18,200 bases of DNA from CAZLCK01 sp964558235 (GCA_964558235.1 CAZLCK010000028.1:1-18200), one strand, 5' to 3'. Positions 1 through 7,830 are shown, counted from the first letter of the stretch. The notes: a model not told the origin generated them from the sequence alone. Translations and numbers: made by a program.

Positions 1-5
1 AAAAT

Positions 6-40
6 GGAAAAGGCCGGTGTTGGGGATCCGGCCGTTTTCC
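6..40. terminator. GC-rich hairpin at the window edge, possible terminator
   Basis: GGAAAAGGCCGG (6-17) pairs with CCGGCCGTTTTCC (28-40), leaving one bulged base and a loop of about 10 nt. A-rich sequence precedes it and a TTTT lies inside the 3' arm. Read on the minus strand the hairpin is followed by ATTTT up to the window edge. It could terminate a gene lying left of the window, or act in both directions. There is no long U-run on the plus strand, so the terminator role is inferred. Confidence 0.45.
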
Positions 41-408
41 TAAGGAAAGAGGAGAGGAGAAGGGTGGAGCTTTAAGCTTTTAACAGGGATGATTTACTTT
101 AAAGCTCCTTCCTAGTTACTTAGATCAAGGTGTTAAATTGCTAAGTATTTTGCGAGAAGAAAAAGATGTCAAATTGAGACAAAGTTGAGTTTGCAGCAAA
201 ACCTGGTCCTCGAGCATCCTTACTTCTCTAGCAAGAGTTAGCTTCATCTAAGTTAACGATGTCTAACTTATAGCATATTTGTTTCTGCGTCAACATTATT
301 TTTATTCAAATTTTTTTGTAGCGGCAAACGGTATCAAAGGCTAATCTTATAGGTGTTAAAGATTCAGGATATCTGAAGAAAGCCGCTTAATTTCGAAAGG
401 AGAGCAAA
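41..408. other. gene-free leader with inverted repeats upstream of the VOC gene
   Basis: No convincing reading frame is present on either strand. Two inverted repeats are visible: GGAGCTTTAA (66-75) with TTAAAGCTCC (99-108), a perfect 10-bp match; and TAAGTTA (249-255) with TAACTTA (264-270). No tRNA- or rRNA-like sequence was recognised. A weak promoter-like pair, TTGTAG (317-322) and GCTAAT (340-345) with 17 bp between, could serve the gene at 409, but it is far from consensus. Confidence 0.4.
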
Positions 409-774
409 ATGTCAGCACAATTTGCATGGACCACACTCCACGTCGGAGATATCGATAAGTCACTCGCTTTTTACCGTGATATTTTGGGATTTCCTATAAT
501 TGAACGCTACATCAATGTTGTTAATGAGGATATTGCTATTTTAGGTCATGAAAATGGCGGCCGCATTGAGCTGGTCGAGCTTAAAGGATTTCAGCTTGAC
601 ATGACCGAACAGGAAAATATCTCTATGGGTTTTGAAGTTGAAGATGCTAAAGCTATCTTCGATCAAATGGGGGTTAGCGAATACGAAGGTCCAATCGAGC
701 CAGCTCCAGGACTTACCTATTATTTCACAGTAGATCCTGATGGATATAGAATTCAATTTGTCGAGCGTTCATAG
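409..774 (+). CDS. VOC (glyoxalase/bleomycin-resistance fold) family protein
   Basis: This 121-residue protein has the single-module VOC pattern: 'TTLHVGDIDKSLAFYRDILGF' at residues 8-28, 'GRIELVEL' at 51-58, and 'VDPDGYRIQFVE' at 108-119. Compared with glyoxalase I, the first two metal ligands are kept (H11, E54). The third position is Ser72 ('ISMGFEVED') and the fourth is Gln116 ('YRIQF') instead of His and Glu. It may therefore bind metal poorly or differently, and should not be called lactoylglutathione lyase. AAAGGAG at 396-402 sits 6 nt before the ATG and supports the start. The gene stands alone, converges on the histidine kinase gene and shares its terminator. Its substrate is unknown. 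Confidence 0.85.
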   Translation: MSAQFAWTTLHVGDIDKSLAFYRDILGFPIIERYINVVNEDIAILGHENGGRIELVELKGFQLDMTEQENISMGFEVEDAKAIFDQMGVSEYEGPIEPAPGLTYYFTVDPDGYRIQFVERS

Positions 775-909
775 CTTGAGAGTTGTTTTGAAAAAAACTT
801 TAGCTTTAGCTCGAAACTTTTCATACTCCGCGTAACACTAGGGGATGGTAAGTTTAAGAAGTTACCAAAAGCTCTAACCTCGCACATACTTGAATTAAAG
901 ATTTAGTTT

Positions 910-958
910 AAAAAAGTGGCCATGTGTTTTTACAAATAGGTACTCTGGCCACTTTTTT
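910..958. terminator. bidirectional rho-independent terminator
   Basis: AAAAAAGTGGCCA (910-922) and TGGCCACTTTTTT (946-958) are perfect 13-base complements around a 23-nt loop. Each strand has an A-tract before the stem and a U-tract after it. The hairpin lies between the convergent VOC gene (plus) and the sensor kinase gene (minus), so it can end both transcripts. Confidence 0.88.
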
Positions 959-1018
959 AAGCTGATCTGCGCAGGTTTTCTCCTATAGGTCTCGGACTTA
1001 AGCTCTTTAGCCTAATGG

Positions 1019-2473
1019 CTAGTCAGCAGAAATCTCACGTGGGAATACAATCTCAAAAATTGATCCATTTGGCTCATTGCCCTGCACAATTATCTGGGCT
1101 TTATGTAAGTTAGCAGCATGTTTAACGATTGCAAGTCCAAGACCGCTCCCGCCAGTCTCTTTGGATCTAGATTCATCAATGCAGAAAAATCTTTCAAAGA
1201 TTTTTTCACGCAGTTCTGGCGCAATTCCAATTCCTGTATCTGTAACTTTCAAAATTGGCAGACCAGATCCATCTCTATACACCGAGATTGTCACCTTGCC
1301 ATCTTCTACGTTATAGCGGATAGCATTTTCTACTAGATTTCTAGCAAGCTCATTTAGCATTCTGGAGTTACCTTTTACAAAGATATCTGGACGGTCAACC
1401 CCATCTGGAATATCTACGGCTATCTGGACATGATTATGCTCTGCGGCTGTAGAAAGCTGTTCAACTACCGAAGTTACAACCTCTGCAAGCGATACATCTT
1501 GATTCATATCTATTGCTGCCTGTTCAACATCAGCGTCGTCAAGACGCGTTAAAACTAGCAGATCATCGACGATATTTTTCATGTGTATTGTTTCTTTGTG
1601 AATTAAATCAGCAAAGCCAATAACATCTTCTTGTTTTGCAATTCCATTGGCAATGATCTCAGAATACCCAGAGATAATTGTCAAAGGTGTTTTAAGCTCA
1701 TGCGAGGCATTAGAGGTAAATCTACGACGCTCCTTATTTTGAGCATCGAGGCGCAGTCTTTGATCTTCTAGACGCTGGAGCAAAGGTGTGATCTCTTCTG
1801 GTGCATTTTTATTTTCTAAAGGATTGTCCAAATCTAGTTCTTCAAGGCTTTTGGTCATCTTCTTTGTGATTCTTTTAACAATCAGAGACAAAATAATTAA
1901 AGCAGCAGCCATAGTAAAAATGGTGGGCAATGCAACTGACCATAAAAGACCAAGAACCGAAGATTGAGTCATAGACATGCGCAAAACGCTACCGTCATCA
2001 AGTAGGCGTGCATGATAGATCGTGTCAGCTCCTAGGCTTTGAGAATACCTTCCCTCACTCGATTGGCCGGTCTCTACCGCTTCAATAAACTCAGGGCGTT
2101 GACTATGATTTTCTAAGGACGATTCGTCCAAAACACTATCGAACAAAACGGTGCCATCAGAGCCAATTAGAGTAACTCTGGTCTCAGGATAGACAAAGAG
2201 TATCTCGTCTTTTAGCTCTGATACCAATGTGGCAGTTTGTTCAGAGGATGGTGTTGCCATGTGAGAAATCTCATCATTAAAGAGGTCTGCCAACTCATTA
2301 ACTTCAAGAGCTAGAGTCTCTGATGCTTCCTTGTCTAGGGTAGTGTATACGATTGCAACGATTGCTATTGTGGAGATCAAAATTACAAGTGCACTTGCTA
2401 TTGTTACCGCTCTACTTACGGCTTTAGCAAGGCTTATCTTATGGAAAGAAACATTGGAGGTTTGAGTAGTCAA
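1019..2473 (-). CDS. phoR: PhoR-type sensor histidine kinase
   Basis: This 484-residue membrane kinase is the last gene of the phosphate regulon. TM1 spans about residues 20-44 and TM2 about 176-199. Between them lies an extracytoplasmic domain of about 130 residues with 'SLENHSQRPEF' (119-129), like the conserved region of Gram-positive PhoR sensors. A degenerate HAMP-like stretch follows TM2, with no cytoplasmic PAS domain. The catalytic core is complete: the H-box has His258 in 'SNASHELKTPLT', the N-box is 'ARNLVENAIRY' (377-387), G1 is 'DTGIGI' (412-417), the F-box is 'FERFF' and G2 is 'GGSGLGL' (441-447). Translation appears to start at TTG (2473). AGGGG overlaps the stop of the regulator gene 6 nt upstream, and there is no usable ATG nearby. 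The kinase presumably phosphorylates the preceding response regulator. The phosphate role is inferred from context and the sensor motif. Confidence 0.9.
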   Translation of the reverse strand: MTTQTSNVSFHKISLAKAVSRAVTIASALVILISTIAIVAIVYTTLDKEASETLALEVNELADLFNDEISHMATPSSEQTATLVSELKDEILFVYPETRVTLIGSDGTVLFDSVLDESSLENHSQRPEFIEAVETGQSSEGRYSQSLGADTIYHARLLDDGSVLRMSMTQSSVLGLLWSVALPTIFTMAAALIILSLIVKRITKKMTKSLEELDLDNPLENKNAPEEITPLLQRLEDQRLRLDAQNKERRRFTSNASHELKTPLTIISGYSEIIANGIAKQEDVIGFADLIHKETIHMKNIVDDLLVLTRLDDADVEQAAIDMNQDVSLAEVVTSVVEQLSTAAEHNHVQIAVDIPDGVDRPDIFVKGNSRMLNELARNLVENAIRYNVEDGKVTISVYRDGSGLPILKVTDTGIGIAPELREKIFERFFCIDESRSKETGGSGLGLAIVKHAANLHKAQIIVQGNEPNGSIFEIVFPREISAD

Positions 2474-2482
2474 AAAAATCCC

Positions 2483-3310
2483 CTAATCTTTGATTCTGTA
2501 GCCTACTCCACGAATTGTTTCGATCATCGCAGAAGCAGCCGGGTCGACCTCAGAAAGCTTTTTCCTAAGCGTTTGAATATGGGCATCGACTGTTCTAGTT
2601 TGACCTGCAACGCTATAGCCCCAGACTCTGTTGAGTAACTTATTGCGCGATATAACTATCCCTTTGTTCTCCAAAAGGTAATGAAGCATCTCAAATTCTT
2701 TACGAGTAAGATTTACTTTATTTCCATTTACTGTTACAGAATATCTGGCTGTATCTAGATGGATAGGACCTGCATCCAAGATTTCATTTGAAATCCCATC
2801 AGGATAGATCGAAGCTGCAGCGCAAGGCGATGGATAATTTGAACCTGATCGGATAGATGATGATGCGCTTATGGCTCCAGTGGCTGACATTGTGTCTTGT
2901 CCAGATAGATTGTTTGTAATGGTGGAGTTTTGAGAAGAAGAGCTCTTTGAGTATCTACGAAGCAGTGCGTTAATCCTAGATACCAGCTCCATCATTCCAA
3001 ATGGCTTGGAAAGGTAGTCATCAGCTCCAGCATCTAGACCCGTTACCTTGTCGAATTCGGTAGACTTTGCAGTGATCATCATTATAGGTATGTCTGCTGT
3101 CTTGGGGTTTGAACGCAAGTTCTTCAAGACGCTAAGACCATCTTCTCCAGGTAGCATAACATCGAGTAAGAACAGATCTGGCAAAGCAGTCTCTAAAGCA
3201 TCATATAATTCAGACGCTCTAGAAAAACCAACGGTCTCCTTACCCGTCTGTGCGAGGGTATATAAGGTTAGATTGCGAATCTGTTCGTCATCTTCGAGAT
3301 AGTAGATCAT
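2483..3310 (-). CDS. phoP: OmpR/PhoB-family response regulator (PhoP/PhoB-like)
   Basis: This 275-residue DNA-binding response regulator has a receiver domain at residues 1-118, with acidic residues E6/D7/D8, phosphoacceptor D50 ('FLLDVMLPGEDG'), T80 and K102. A winged-helix domain occupies about 178-275 ('LTRKEFEMLHYLLENKG', 'TVDAHIQTLRKKL', 'IRGVGYRIKD'). The linker between them, about 120-177, is unusually long and rich in Ser, Thr, Asn and Gly; OmpR-family linkers are usually far shorter. The start ATG overlaps the phoU stop (ATGA), so translation is probably coupled. The kinase gene starts 9 nt after its stop. It is the likely activator at the Pho box upstream of pstS. Either phoP or phoB could be used as the name; the role rests on gene order and domain type. 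Confidence 0.9.
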   Translation of the reverse strand: MIYYLEDDEQIRNLTLYTLAQTGKETVGFSRASELYDALETALPDLFLLDVMLPGEDGLSVLKNLRSNPKTADIPIMMITAKSTEFDKVTGLDAGADDYLSKPFGMMELVSRINALLRRYSKSSSSQNSTITNNLSGQDTMSATGAISASSSIRSGSNYPSPCAAASIYPDGISNEILDAGPIHLDTARYSVTVNGNKVNLTRKEFEMLHYLLENKGIVISRNKLLNRVWGYSVAGQTRTVDAHIQTLRKKLSEVDPAASAMIETIRGVGYRIKD

Positions 3311-3963
3311 CCTATAGGCTCTCCCTTAAAATTGCCTGTCAGTGAATATTCTACCCACTCCCCAATATTTTTCACGTGGTCTCCAACGCGCTCTAGGTAT
3401 TTTGCGATCATAAGCGCGTCGACTAAATCGCCCGCCAAATCTTGGCGTTCTTGGATTGAATAGGCGATATCTTTTTTAACATCGTCAAATGTTTCGTTTA
3501 AAAACTTGTCTTTCTCAAAAATCTCTCTAGCTTTATTGATATCACGGTCGATATAGGCTTCAACTGCATCATGGACCATGTTGCAAGCATGATGGCCCAT
3601 AGCGCTTAGATGCTTCATTAGTCTCACATCAAAATCGCCTTTGAGGTCAAGGATAATCTCAGCGATATCGGCGGCATGATCTCCAATACGCTCCATGTCA
3701 CCGACCATTTTTAGTGCAGCAGAGACTCTTCTAAGGTCTGTTGCAACAGGTTGCTGAGTCAAAAGTAGCTTAATGCAGAGGTTTTCAATCTCAAGCTCTT
3801 GAGCGTCAATATCATCGTCACTTTCGATAATTCGATGAGCCTCTTGAACATTGCGAGTCTCTAAAACATTGATTGCTCCAAGGATAGCCTCTTCCATCGA
3901 AGAGCTCATAACTAAGATCTCAGCATCTAGTAGTTCTAATTTGCTATCAAAAACGTTGCGCAT
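3307..3963 (-). CDS. phoU: PhoU phosphate signalling protein
   Basis: This 218-residue all-helical protein consists of two tandem three-helix PhoU repeats. Each carries the family's metal-binding signature: 'ERIGDHAADIAE' starting at residue 91 and 'ERVGDHVKNIGE' starting at 191. PhoU links the Pst transporter to the sensor kinase and dampens Pho signalling when phosphate is plentiful. The start chosen is the ATG at 3963 ('MRNVFDSKLELLD'), where PhoU homologues normally begin and 4 nt after the pstB stop. An ATG at 4062 in the same frame would run inside pstB and add 33 residues unlike PhoU. AGGAAGG (3983-3977) lies 13 nt upstream, a slightly long spacing. The gene ends in a 4-bp overlap with the regulator gene. 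Confidence 0.93.
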   Translation of the reverse strand: MRNVFDSKLELLDAEILVMSSSMEEAILGAINVLETRNVQEAHRIIESDDDIDAQELEIENLCIKLLLTQQPVATDLRRVSAALKMVGDMERIGDHAADIAEIILDLKGDFDVRLMKHLSAMGHHACNMVHDAVEAYIDRDINKAREIFEKDKFLNETFDDVKKDIAYSIQERQDLAGDLVDALMIAKYLERVGDHVKNIGEWVEYSLTGNFKGEPIG

Positions 3964-3967
3964 AGTT

Positions 3968-4801
3968 TTATCCAAACCTTCCTGTGATGTAATCTTCAGT
4001 ACGCTTATCTGTTGGCTGACTAAAGAGCTTGTCGGTCTCGTCAAATTCAATGAGATCTCCAAGAAGGAAAAATGCGCACATATCTGAAATTCTTGCTGCC
4101 TGCTGCATATTGTGGGTAACCATCACAACGGTATATTCGTTCTTAAGCTCAACAGCGAGATCCTCAATACGTCCGGTAGATAGCGGGTCAAGAGCACTCG
4201 TTGCTTCGTCCATTAAAAGTACCTCTGGCTCGACCGCTAAAGCTCTCGCGATGCAAAGGCGTTGCTGCTGCCCACCAGAAAGGCCGAGCGCGCTTTTGTT
4301 GAGCCTGTCTTTGAGTTCGTCCCAGATCGCAGCTTTTCGAAGAGCGTTTTCAACGATCTCATCGAGTTGATCCTTTGCTTTAACTCCATGGGTCTTTGGA
4401 CCAAATGCGATATTGTCATAGATACTCATAGGAAATGGATTTGGATTTTGGAAAACCATTCCGACGCGCCTGCGAAGCATGTTTACATCGGTGTTTTTAT
4501 CATAGATGTTCTCGCCATCTAGAATTACTTGACCCTCGATACGACAGTTTTCTACAAGATCGTTCATACGGTTGAGCGTGCGCAAAAGTGTTGATTTGCC
4601 GCAACCAGATGGGCCGATAAACGCTGTGATTCTGTTGCGTGGGATATTTATATTAATTGTATGAAGAGCGTGCAAATCACCGTAAAAAAGCTCAAGATTG
4701 TCAACTTTGATTTTGGTATCTAGATTTGCTAAAGAATTGGAATTTCTTGTAGCAGCATCTTCTGTGATGAGATCGATCGATCTCTCTAGTAGCTCTAACA
4801 T
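3968..4801 (-). CDS. pstB: phosphate ABC transporter ATP-binding protein PstB
   Basis: This 277-residue ABC ATPase powers phosphate uptake. Visible motifs are Walker A 'GPSGCGKST' (63-71), the Q-loop at Q118 ('VGMVFQNPNPFPMSIYDNI' is characteristic of PstB), the signature 'LSGGQQQR' (174-181), Walker B 'VLLMDEATSALDP' (194-206) and switch His230. The C-terminal 'TEDYITGRFG' is also typical of PstB. The first 30 or so residues exceed the usual PstB start ('KIKVDNLELFYGDLHAL'), but no other start codon fits. The ATG shares one base with the pstA stop (TAATG), which indicates tight translational coupling. Confidence 0.96.
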   Translation of the reverse strand: MLELLERSIDLITEDAATRNSNSLANLDTKIKVDNLELFYGDLHALHTININIPRNRITAFIGPSGCGKSTLLRTLNRMNDLVENCRIEGQVILDGENIYDKNTDVNMLRRRVGMVFQNPNPFPMSIYDNIAFGPKTHGVKAKDQLDEIVENALRKAAIWDELKDRLNKSALGLSGGQQQRLCIARALAVEPEVLLMDEATSALDPLSTGRIEDLAVELKNEYTVVMVTHNMQQAARISDMCAFFLLGDLIEFDETDKLFSQPTDKRTEDYITGRFG

Positions 4802-5697
4802 TATTCATTTCCTTTCGTGATGCGCTTTGCAATAAATGCTGCGAGAGCGTTGATAAGTAGAACTACTACCAACAAAACAACTGCAGTGGCATAGGCCTCA
4901 TCGATATGAAGTCCTTCGCCAGAAAGCACATACATATGAACAGACATGGTGCGAATAGAACTAAAGACGCTATCTGGGATAGAAGCAACAGTACCTGCTG
5001 TGTAGATCAAAGCGGCACTCTCACCAACAATACGGCCGATAGCAAGGATAATTCCACCTACGATACCTGGCATTGCAGGGGGTAAGACTACGGTCAAAAC
5101 TGTGCGAAGTCTGCCGGCGCCTAGACCAAAGCTACCCTCTCTATAAGAATCTGGTACTGCTAAAAGAGCCTCTTCTGTAGAACGCATGATAGTAGGCAAG
5201 ACCATAATAGCTAGTGTTAAACATCCAGATAGGAGTGAGAGTCCCCATCCACAAAAACCTACGAAGAATAGCATTCCAAATAGACCATAGACAATAGAAG
5301 GGATGCCAGATAGGGTCTCTGCAGTAATGCGTACTATCTTGACGAACTTGTTACCTCTGCCTGTGTATTCAACAAGGTAGATCGCTGCCATAACGCCTAA
5401 AGGAACAGCGATTGCAAGTGTTAACAGAACGGCCAAAATAGTGTTGATCAATGAGGGAAGCATCGAGACATTATCAGAATTGTATTCGAGTGCAAAGAGA
5501 TCGGGGCTAAGGTTTGGCACGCCCATCACTACGATATAAGCAACAATGACAATTAGGACTGCTCCAGTTAAAAACGCACCTAATTTAACTAACAAATTTA
5601 AAATTACAGAAGATGTTTTTTTAACTGGCTTTCCTGCATTTAATGAGCGCAGAGCAGTTGTGGTGCTATCTGAGTTAAGTTGAATCTCGTCTTTCAT
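4801..5697 (-). CDS. pstA: phosphate ABC transporter permease PstA
   Basis: This 298-residue inner-membrane permease has about six hydrophobic segments. Its cytoplasmic coupling (EAA-type) loop, 'VPDSYREGSFGLGAGRLRTV', contacts the ATPase. The 'GIPSIVYGLFGMLFFV' and 'GRIVGESAALIYTAG' segments are typical of the PstA/PstC family. A hydrophilic N-terminal tail of about 30 residues precedes TM1. The ATG overlaps the pstC stop in ATGA, and the stop codon overlaps the pstB start by one base. It forms the transmembrane channel with PstC. Confidence 0.95.
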   Translation of the reverse strand: MKDEIQLNSDSTTTALRSLNAGKPVKKTSSVILNLLVKLGAFLTGAVLIVIVAYIVVMGVPNLSPDLFALEYNSDNVSMLPSLINTILAVLLTLAIAVPLGVMAAIYLVEYTGRGNKFVKIVRITAETLSGIPSIVYGLFGMLFFVGFCGWGLSLLSGCLTLAIMVLPTIMRSTEEALLAVPDSYREGSFGLGAGRLRTVLTVVLPPAMPGIVGGIILAIGRIVGESAALIYTAGTVASIPDSVFSSIRTMSVHMYVLSGEGLHIDEAYATAVVLLVVVLLINALAAFIAKRITKGNE

Positions 5698-6548
5698 CTT
5701 TTCTTTGCCCTCGCTTTCAGAGCTGAGAAAGCAATATTTATGATTAGGACGAAAACAAATAGGACTACACCGGTGGCGATTAGAGCTTCACGATGTAGGT
5801 CGACTGCATATCCCATCTCCAAAACTATATTGGCTGTAAGTGTTCTAACCCCACTTAGCAAGCTCTCTGGTATAAGAGCTTGGTTGCCAGCGACCATCAC
5901 AACTGCCATAGTCTCACCAATAGCACGTCCAAGTCCTAGGACAATACCTGCAAAAATTCCTGATTTAGCTGCAGGAATTAAAACATGAAAGACACTTCTC
6001 TCGTGGTCTGCACCAAGTGCTAAAGCACCTTGGTAATACTTCTCAGGAACAGCATCGAGTGCATCTTTGGACAACGTGATGATCGTGGGCAAAATCATAA
6101 TTCCTAGTATGATTGAGACTGCAAGTAGACTAAGACCCTGCACATTAAAAAATTCTCTAATGAGAGGAACTATCACGACTAGGCCGAAGAAACCATAGAT
6201 AACTGATGGGATTCCTGCTAAGAGTTCAACACCAGAGCTTAGGAATTTTTTAACCTTTGGCTTTGCAAATTTTGAGATATAGATAGCACAGAGAAGTCCA
6301 ATAGGAACACCGATTATGATAGCTCCAATGGTTGCATAGATGCTTCCTAAGATCATTGGCAAGATCCCATATTGATCAGCACCTGGACGCCAGGTTGTGC
6401 CACCTAGGAAGTCGAATATACCAATCTCTACCATTGCTGGAAGACCATTGGCAAACAGGAAGATGCAAATGAGCACCGCTGCAAGAATTGTAATTCCTGC
6501 AGCGGTCGTGAAAAGCACCTTCGCAAAAGGTTCTTTAAAGCTTTTCAT
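5694..6548 (-). CDS. pstC: phosphate ABC transporter permease PstC
   Basis: This 284-residue inner-membrane permease pairs with PstA. TM1 covers about residues 10-34. The periplasmic 'WRPGADQYGILPMILGS' motif, 'LLAGIPSVIYGFFGLVVIVP', the coupling loop 'VPEKYYQGALALGADHERSV' and 'GLGRAIGETMAVVMVAGN' are all diagnostic of PstC. AAGGAG (6566-6561) lies 12 nt before the ATG. The gene follows pstS after a 34-nt gap with no evident hairpin, so it is read from the same Pho-box promoter. Confidence 0.95.
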   Translation of the reverse strand: MKSFKEPFAKVLFTTAAGITILAAVLICIFLFANGLPAMVEIGIFDFLGGTTWRPGADQYGILPMILGSIYATIGAIIIGVPIGLLCAIYISKFAKPKVKKFLSSGVELLAGIPSVIYGFFGLVVIVPLIREFFNVQGLSLLAVSIILGIMILPTIITLSKDALDAVPEKYYQGALALGADHERSVFHVLIPAAKSGIFAGIVLGLGRAIGETMAVVMVAGNQALIPESLLSGVRTLTANIVLEMGYAVDLHREALIATGVVLFVFVLIINIAFSALKARAKKR

Positions 6549-6582
6549 CTGCTCTTAACTCTCCTTGCCTGACAGATTTGTA

Positions 6583-7485
6583 TTAAGCTGTACCGATCTC
6601 AGACCAGTCGGTGATCTCGCCAATAAATATCTGCGCTATTTGCTCAGAGGTTAGAGCAGAAACTGAGTTTTCAGGGTTAACGATAACAGCGATTCCGTCT
6701 TGCGCGATAACAATTGCAGTTGCACCTTGCTCTGCTTCAGAGTCGCTGATTTCGCGGGATGCCATACCAAAGTCGCATGTTCCTTCGATGGCCATCTGAA
6801 TACCAGTAGAGGAGTCAGATGTTTGAACTTCGATGGTAACATCTGGATTTAGAGCCTCATAAGCATCTGCTAAAGCTTCCATTACTGGGCTTACAGAAGA
6901 GGAGCCAGCACAAACAACCGTTCCAGTAACGCCAGAAGCGGTGTAGCTAGGCGCGTCAGAGTCGATAGCGACATAACCCTCTTCGGCGATGATAGCCTGT
7001 CCCTCAGCGCTCATGATAAATGTTTGGAAATCAGTTGCAGCTTCGTTAGAGGAAGCAGATGCAGAAGGAACGATATTAAATGGGCGTGCTAGAGTATAAG
7101 ATCCATTTGTGACATTTTCAGCAGTCGCTTCAACTCCATCGACTGTAACTGCTTTGACGGTGTCATTGAGTGAACCTAAGGATATGTAGCCTATTGAATT
7201 TGGATCACCTGCAACATTTGTCAAAACGACTGCAGTTGAGTTGGAAGTAACAGCGCTAGAAGTGATCAGATCTCCGCCATCCTCAGATTCAATATCAAGA
7301 AGCTCTGTAAAAGCTCCACGAGTTCCCGATCCATCCTCACGGGTTATAACATTGATGGGAGTATCGGCACTGCCAGTTGTTTCTTCTCCACTTGAAGAGC
7401 ATCCAACCATTGTGAGCGATCCTGCAATGCAGACTGTAGCAAGAGCAGCTGCAATGAGCTTAGATCTATTTTTGCTCATTTCCAT
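6583..7485 (-). CDS. pstS: phosphate-binding lipoprotein PstS, domain order permuted
   Basis: This extracytoplasmic phosphate receptor begins with a lipoprotein signal peptide: basic 'MSKNRSK', a hydrophobic core and the lipobox 'LTMVGC'. The phosphate-binding segments are present but in reverse order to ordinary PstS. The mature N-terminus carries 'VITREDGSGTRGAF', normally found in the second half. 'GSSSVSPVMEALADAYEALN' and 'FGMASREISDSE', normally N-terminal, come late, and the protein ends at 'IFIGEITDWSEIGTA'. That end is where a standard PstS would run into its REDGSGTR segment, so this looks like a circular permutation rather than a truncation. The start at 7485 is preferred because AGGA (7500-7497) lies 11 nt upstream. 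ATG 7479 is also possible, and an ATG at 7527 would place 14 unlikely residues before the signal peptide. Confidence 0.93.
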   Translation of the reverse strand: MEMSKNRSKLIAAALATVCIAGSLTMVGCSSSGEETTGSADTPINVITREDGSGTRGAFTELLDIESEDGGDLITSSAVTSNSTAVVLTNVAGDPNSIGYISLGSLNDTVKAVTVDGVEATAENVTNGSYTLARPFNIVPSASASSNEAATDFQTFIMSAEGQAIIAEEGYVAIDSDAPSYTASGVTGTVVCAGSSSVSPVMEALADAYEALNPDVTIEVQTSDSSTGIQMAIEGTCDFGMASREISDSEAEQGATAIVIAQDGIAVIVNPENSVSALTSEQIAQIFIGEITDWSEIGTA

Positions 7486-7560
7486 CTTCTTTAAAGTCCT
7501 TTCCTTAAAACCTACAACCTCATTCAATTTGAAATAACGCTAAGCATTTTAAGAAGGACT

Positions 7561-7599
7561 ATTCATATATTTGTAAGAGGAATGTCAAATCAGTGTAAA
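7561..7599 (-). promoter_or_regulatory. Pho box and promoter of the pst operon
   Basis: On the minus strand TTTACA (7599-7594), TTGACA (7588-7583) and CTTACA (7577-7572) recur at exactly 11-bp intervals. This is the tandem TTNACA arrangement bound by PhoP-type regulators in Gram-positive bacteria. The central TTGACA also matches a -35 element. A -10-like TATGAAT (7567-7561) follows 15 bp downstream, and the fourth 11-bp register holds ATGAAT. The element lies 87-114 bp upstream of the pstS start at 7485. The spacing is seen in the sequence; the binding is inferred. Confidence 0.75.
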
Positions 7600-7830
7600 G
7601 TCGATTATTTGATCTGCTTTTTTCAGGGTAAAAATATGTCTTTAAGTGCAGAAATGTTGGGATAAAAAAGTATGAGTATGCTTTGAAAGCTCCTGACCTT
7701 TAGGGAGTGTCAATAACCCTATAGACTAACTAGTGCCAACGACCGACTCGGACGGCAAAGTATACTTTCGTGGGATAAATAATTAAATGAGCGACTTAAA
7801 TAATCCCAAGGTTTAGGGGGAATGTTAACT
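7600..7830. other. intergenic region upstream of diaminopimelate dehydrogenase
   Basis: No gene is visible. CTCC (7691-7694 region) can pair with GGAG a few bases later. AAAGTATACTTT at 7757-7768 is a perfect 12-bp palindrome. TGGGAT (7771-7776) pairs with ATCCCA (7803-7808) just ahead of the ribosome-binding site. TATACT (7761-7766), inside the palindrome, resembles a -10 element, but no matching -35 is seen. No lysine-riboswitch pattern was recognised. Confidence 0.35.

Noticed and set aside
2441..2638. Plus-strand open frame opposite the regulator and kinase genes
   Set aside because: It is antisense to well-supported coding sequence, has no recognisable domain and no good ribosome-binding site. 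The same holds for the other antisense frames in the pst operon and in the dehydratase, flavoenzyme and HAAS genes.
3964..4062. A 33-residue N-terminal extension of PhoU
   Set aside because: It would overlap the end of pstB in another frame. PhoU homology begins at MRNVFDSKLELLD, so the ATG at 3963 is preferred.
7680..7830. Lysine riboswitch (L-box) before ddh
   Set aside because: The conserved helices and purine-rich loops of the lysine riboswitch could not be found; only short unrelated stems are visible.
7822..7830. Upstream ATG of ddh (adds MLT)
   Set aside because: It lies directly on the Shine-Dalgarno sequence; the ATG at 7831 has normal spacing and family-typical N-terminus.
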